22,224 nt of DNA from Candidatus Methanomarinus sp. HR1. Its GTDB lineage: Archaea; Halobacteriota; Methanosarcinia; Methanosarcinales; Methanocomedenaceae. The position numbers and the translations under genes are program-made. Below the pieces are notes generated by a model. That model ran no database searches. It saw only the letters and a list, made by a program, of their open reading frames with translations, and was not told the origin of the DNA. Numbering within the stretch: position 1 is the first letter of the stretch; the number at the start of each line of letters is the position of its first letter. The stretch spans positions 1-22,224 of the forward strand of contig MZXQ01000112.1 in assembly GCA_002926195.1 (NCBI GenBank), in the 5' to 3' direction. This document shows positions 22,015-22,224 of the stretch, piece by piece.

Positions 22015-22224
22015 TCATTTTTTGTCAAATATCTCATCACCACTTTTAAATTCTAGGCCAGGATGGCGATCGAAACGCACGGCTCCAACCACAGCTTTGT
22101 CTCCTACCGCCTGGGCAACCTTACCTACACCTATTTGGCCGAATCCAGCGCACAGTTCAATGGCCTGCACCCCTTGATTGACCAATTCCTGACTCACTTG
22201 AATTGCTTGTTGATAATCTTTAAC
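22015..22224 (-). CDS. C-terminal part of a DUF6506-like small protein (5' end outside window)
   Basis: The minus-strand frame is open to the window edge and shows 69 residues ending in TGA at 22015. The sequence includes ELVNQGVQAIELCAGFGQIG, VAQAVGDKAVVGAVRFDRHP and GLEFKSGDEIF. From memory this matches a small uncharacterised family (DUF6506) whose members are about 100-110 residues and carry the ELCxGFG and VRFDxHPG patterns. About one third of the protein lies beyond the window. Function unknown. Base use is more GC-rich than the neighbouring methyltransferase. Confidence 0.65.
   Translation of the reverse strand, partial: VKDYQQAIQVSQELVNQGVQAIELCAGFGQIGVGKVAQAVGDKAVVGAVRFDRHPGLEFKSGDEIFDKK

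Noticed and set aside
21914..22177. Plus-strand frame of 87 codons
   Set aside because: Its second half is the antisense of the DUF6506-like gene, which shows recognisable protein similarity; the first half has no similarity or ribosome site.

Overview
The window looks like a chromosomal segment of a euryarchaeon of the methanogen/ANME type (Methanosarcinales-like, possibly an ANME-2 or Methanoperedens relative). Four kinds of genes support this. There is an archaeal histone and an archaeal ether-lipid prenyltransferase (DGGGP synthase). There is a methanogenesis-marker protein (Mmp4/MtxX) and an archaeal-type riboflavin reductase. There is also a secreted multiheme c-type cytochrome, which points to extracellular electron transfer rather than a simple hydrogenotrophic methanogen. 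Base composition is moderately AT-rich. Promoters look archaeal (TATA boxes), several genes use TTG or GTG starts, and neighbours often overlap by an ATGA.

Layout. 1-1025: 3' part of a multiheme cytochrome. 1143-2702 (-): a CobA-HemD fusion making the precorrin-2/siroheme precursor, facing the cytochrome tail to tail. 2835-7004 (+): a likely transcription unit of a membrane-anchored unknown protein, pyrC, mtxX, bud32 (KEOPS kinase) and rdgB. 7001-7141 (-): a decayed surface-protein fragment. 7310-9094 (+): a ClC chloride transporter with CBS domains. 9145-9543 (-): a CBS-pair protein. 9703-12306 (+): a 50-codon N-terminal stub of an aldolase-type (ADH/FBP aldolase) gene whose stop overlaps the start of pyrD, then pyrK and an FAH-family gene. 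12303-13475 (-): an AI-2E family permease. 13620-13838 (-): histone. 14011-16466 (-): an operon of archaeal RibD2 reductase, nadA and ubiA (DGGGPS). 16544-17158: a 615-bp noncoding element with terminal inverted repeats and a 4-bp target duplication. 17229-20090 (+): bioY-ecfA1-ecfA2-ecfT, a complete ECF biotin importer with a BirA-like operator over its promoter. 20100-22224: an accessory stretch with a 5'-truncated glycosyltransferase, an AT-rich methyltransferase, a hicBA toxin-antitoxin pair and the 3' end of a DUF6506-like gene.

Most genes are housekeeping cofactor and nucleotide functions: pyrimidine (pyrC, pyrD, pyrK), NAD (nadA), riboflavin (ribD2), tetrapyrrole (cobA-hemD), biotin uptake, tRNA t6A (bud32) and lipid synthesis (ubiA). 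The points that most deserve a second look are: NadA lacks about 33 residues that normally follow its HNYQ motif; the aldolase stub is translationally coupled to pyrD; a BirA-type box overlaps the bioY TATA box; the structured transposon-like element carries five copies of a 24-25-bp repeat; and a surface-protein relic lies behind rdgB. I found no clear new multi-gene defence or metabolic system.
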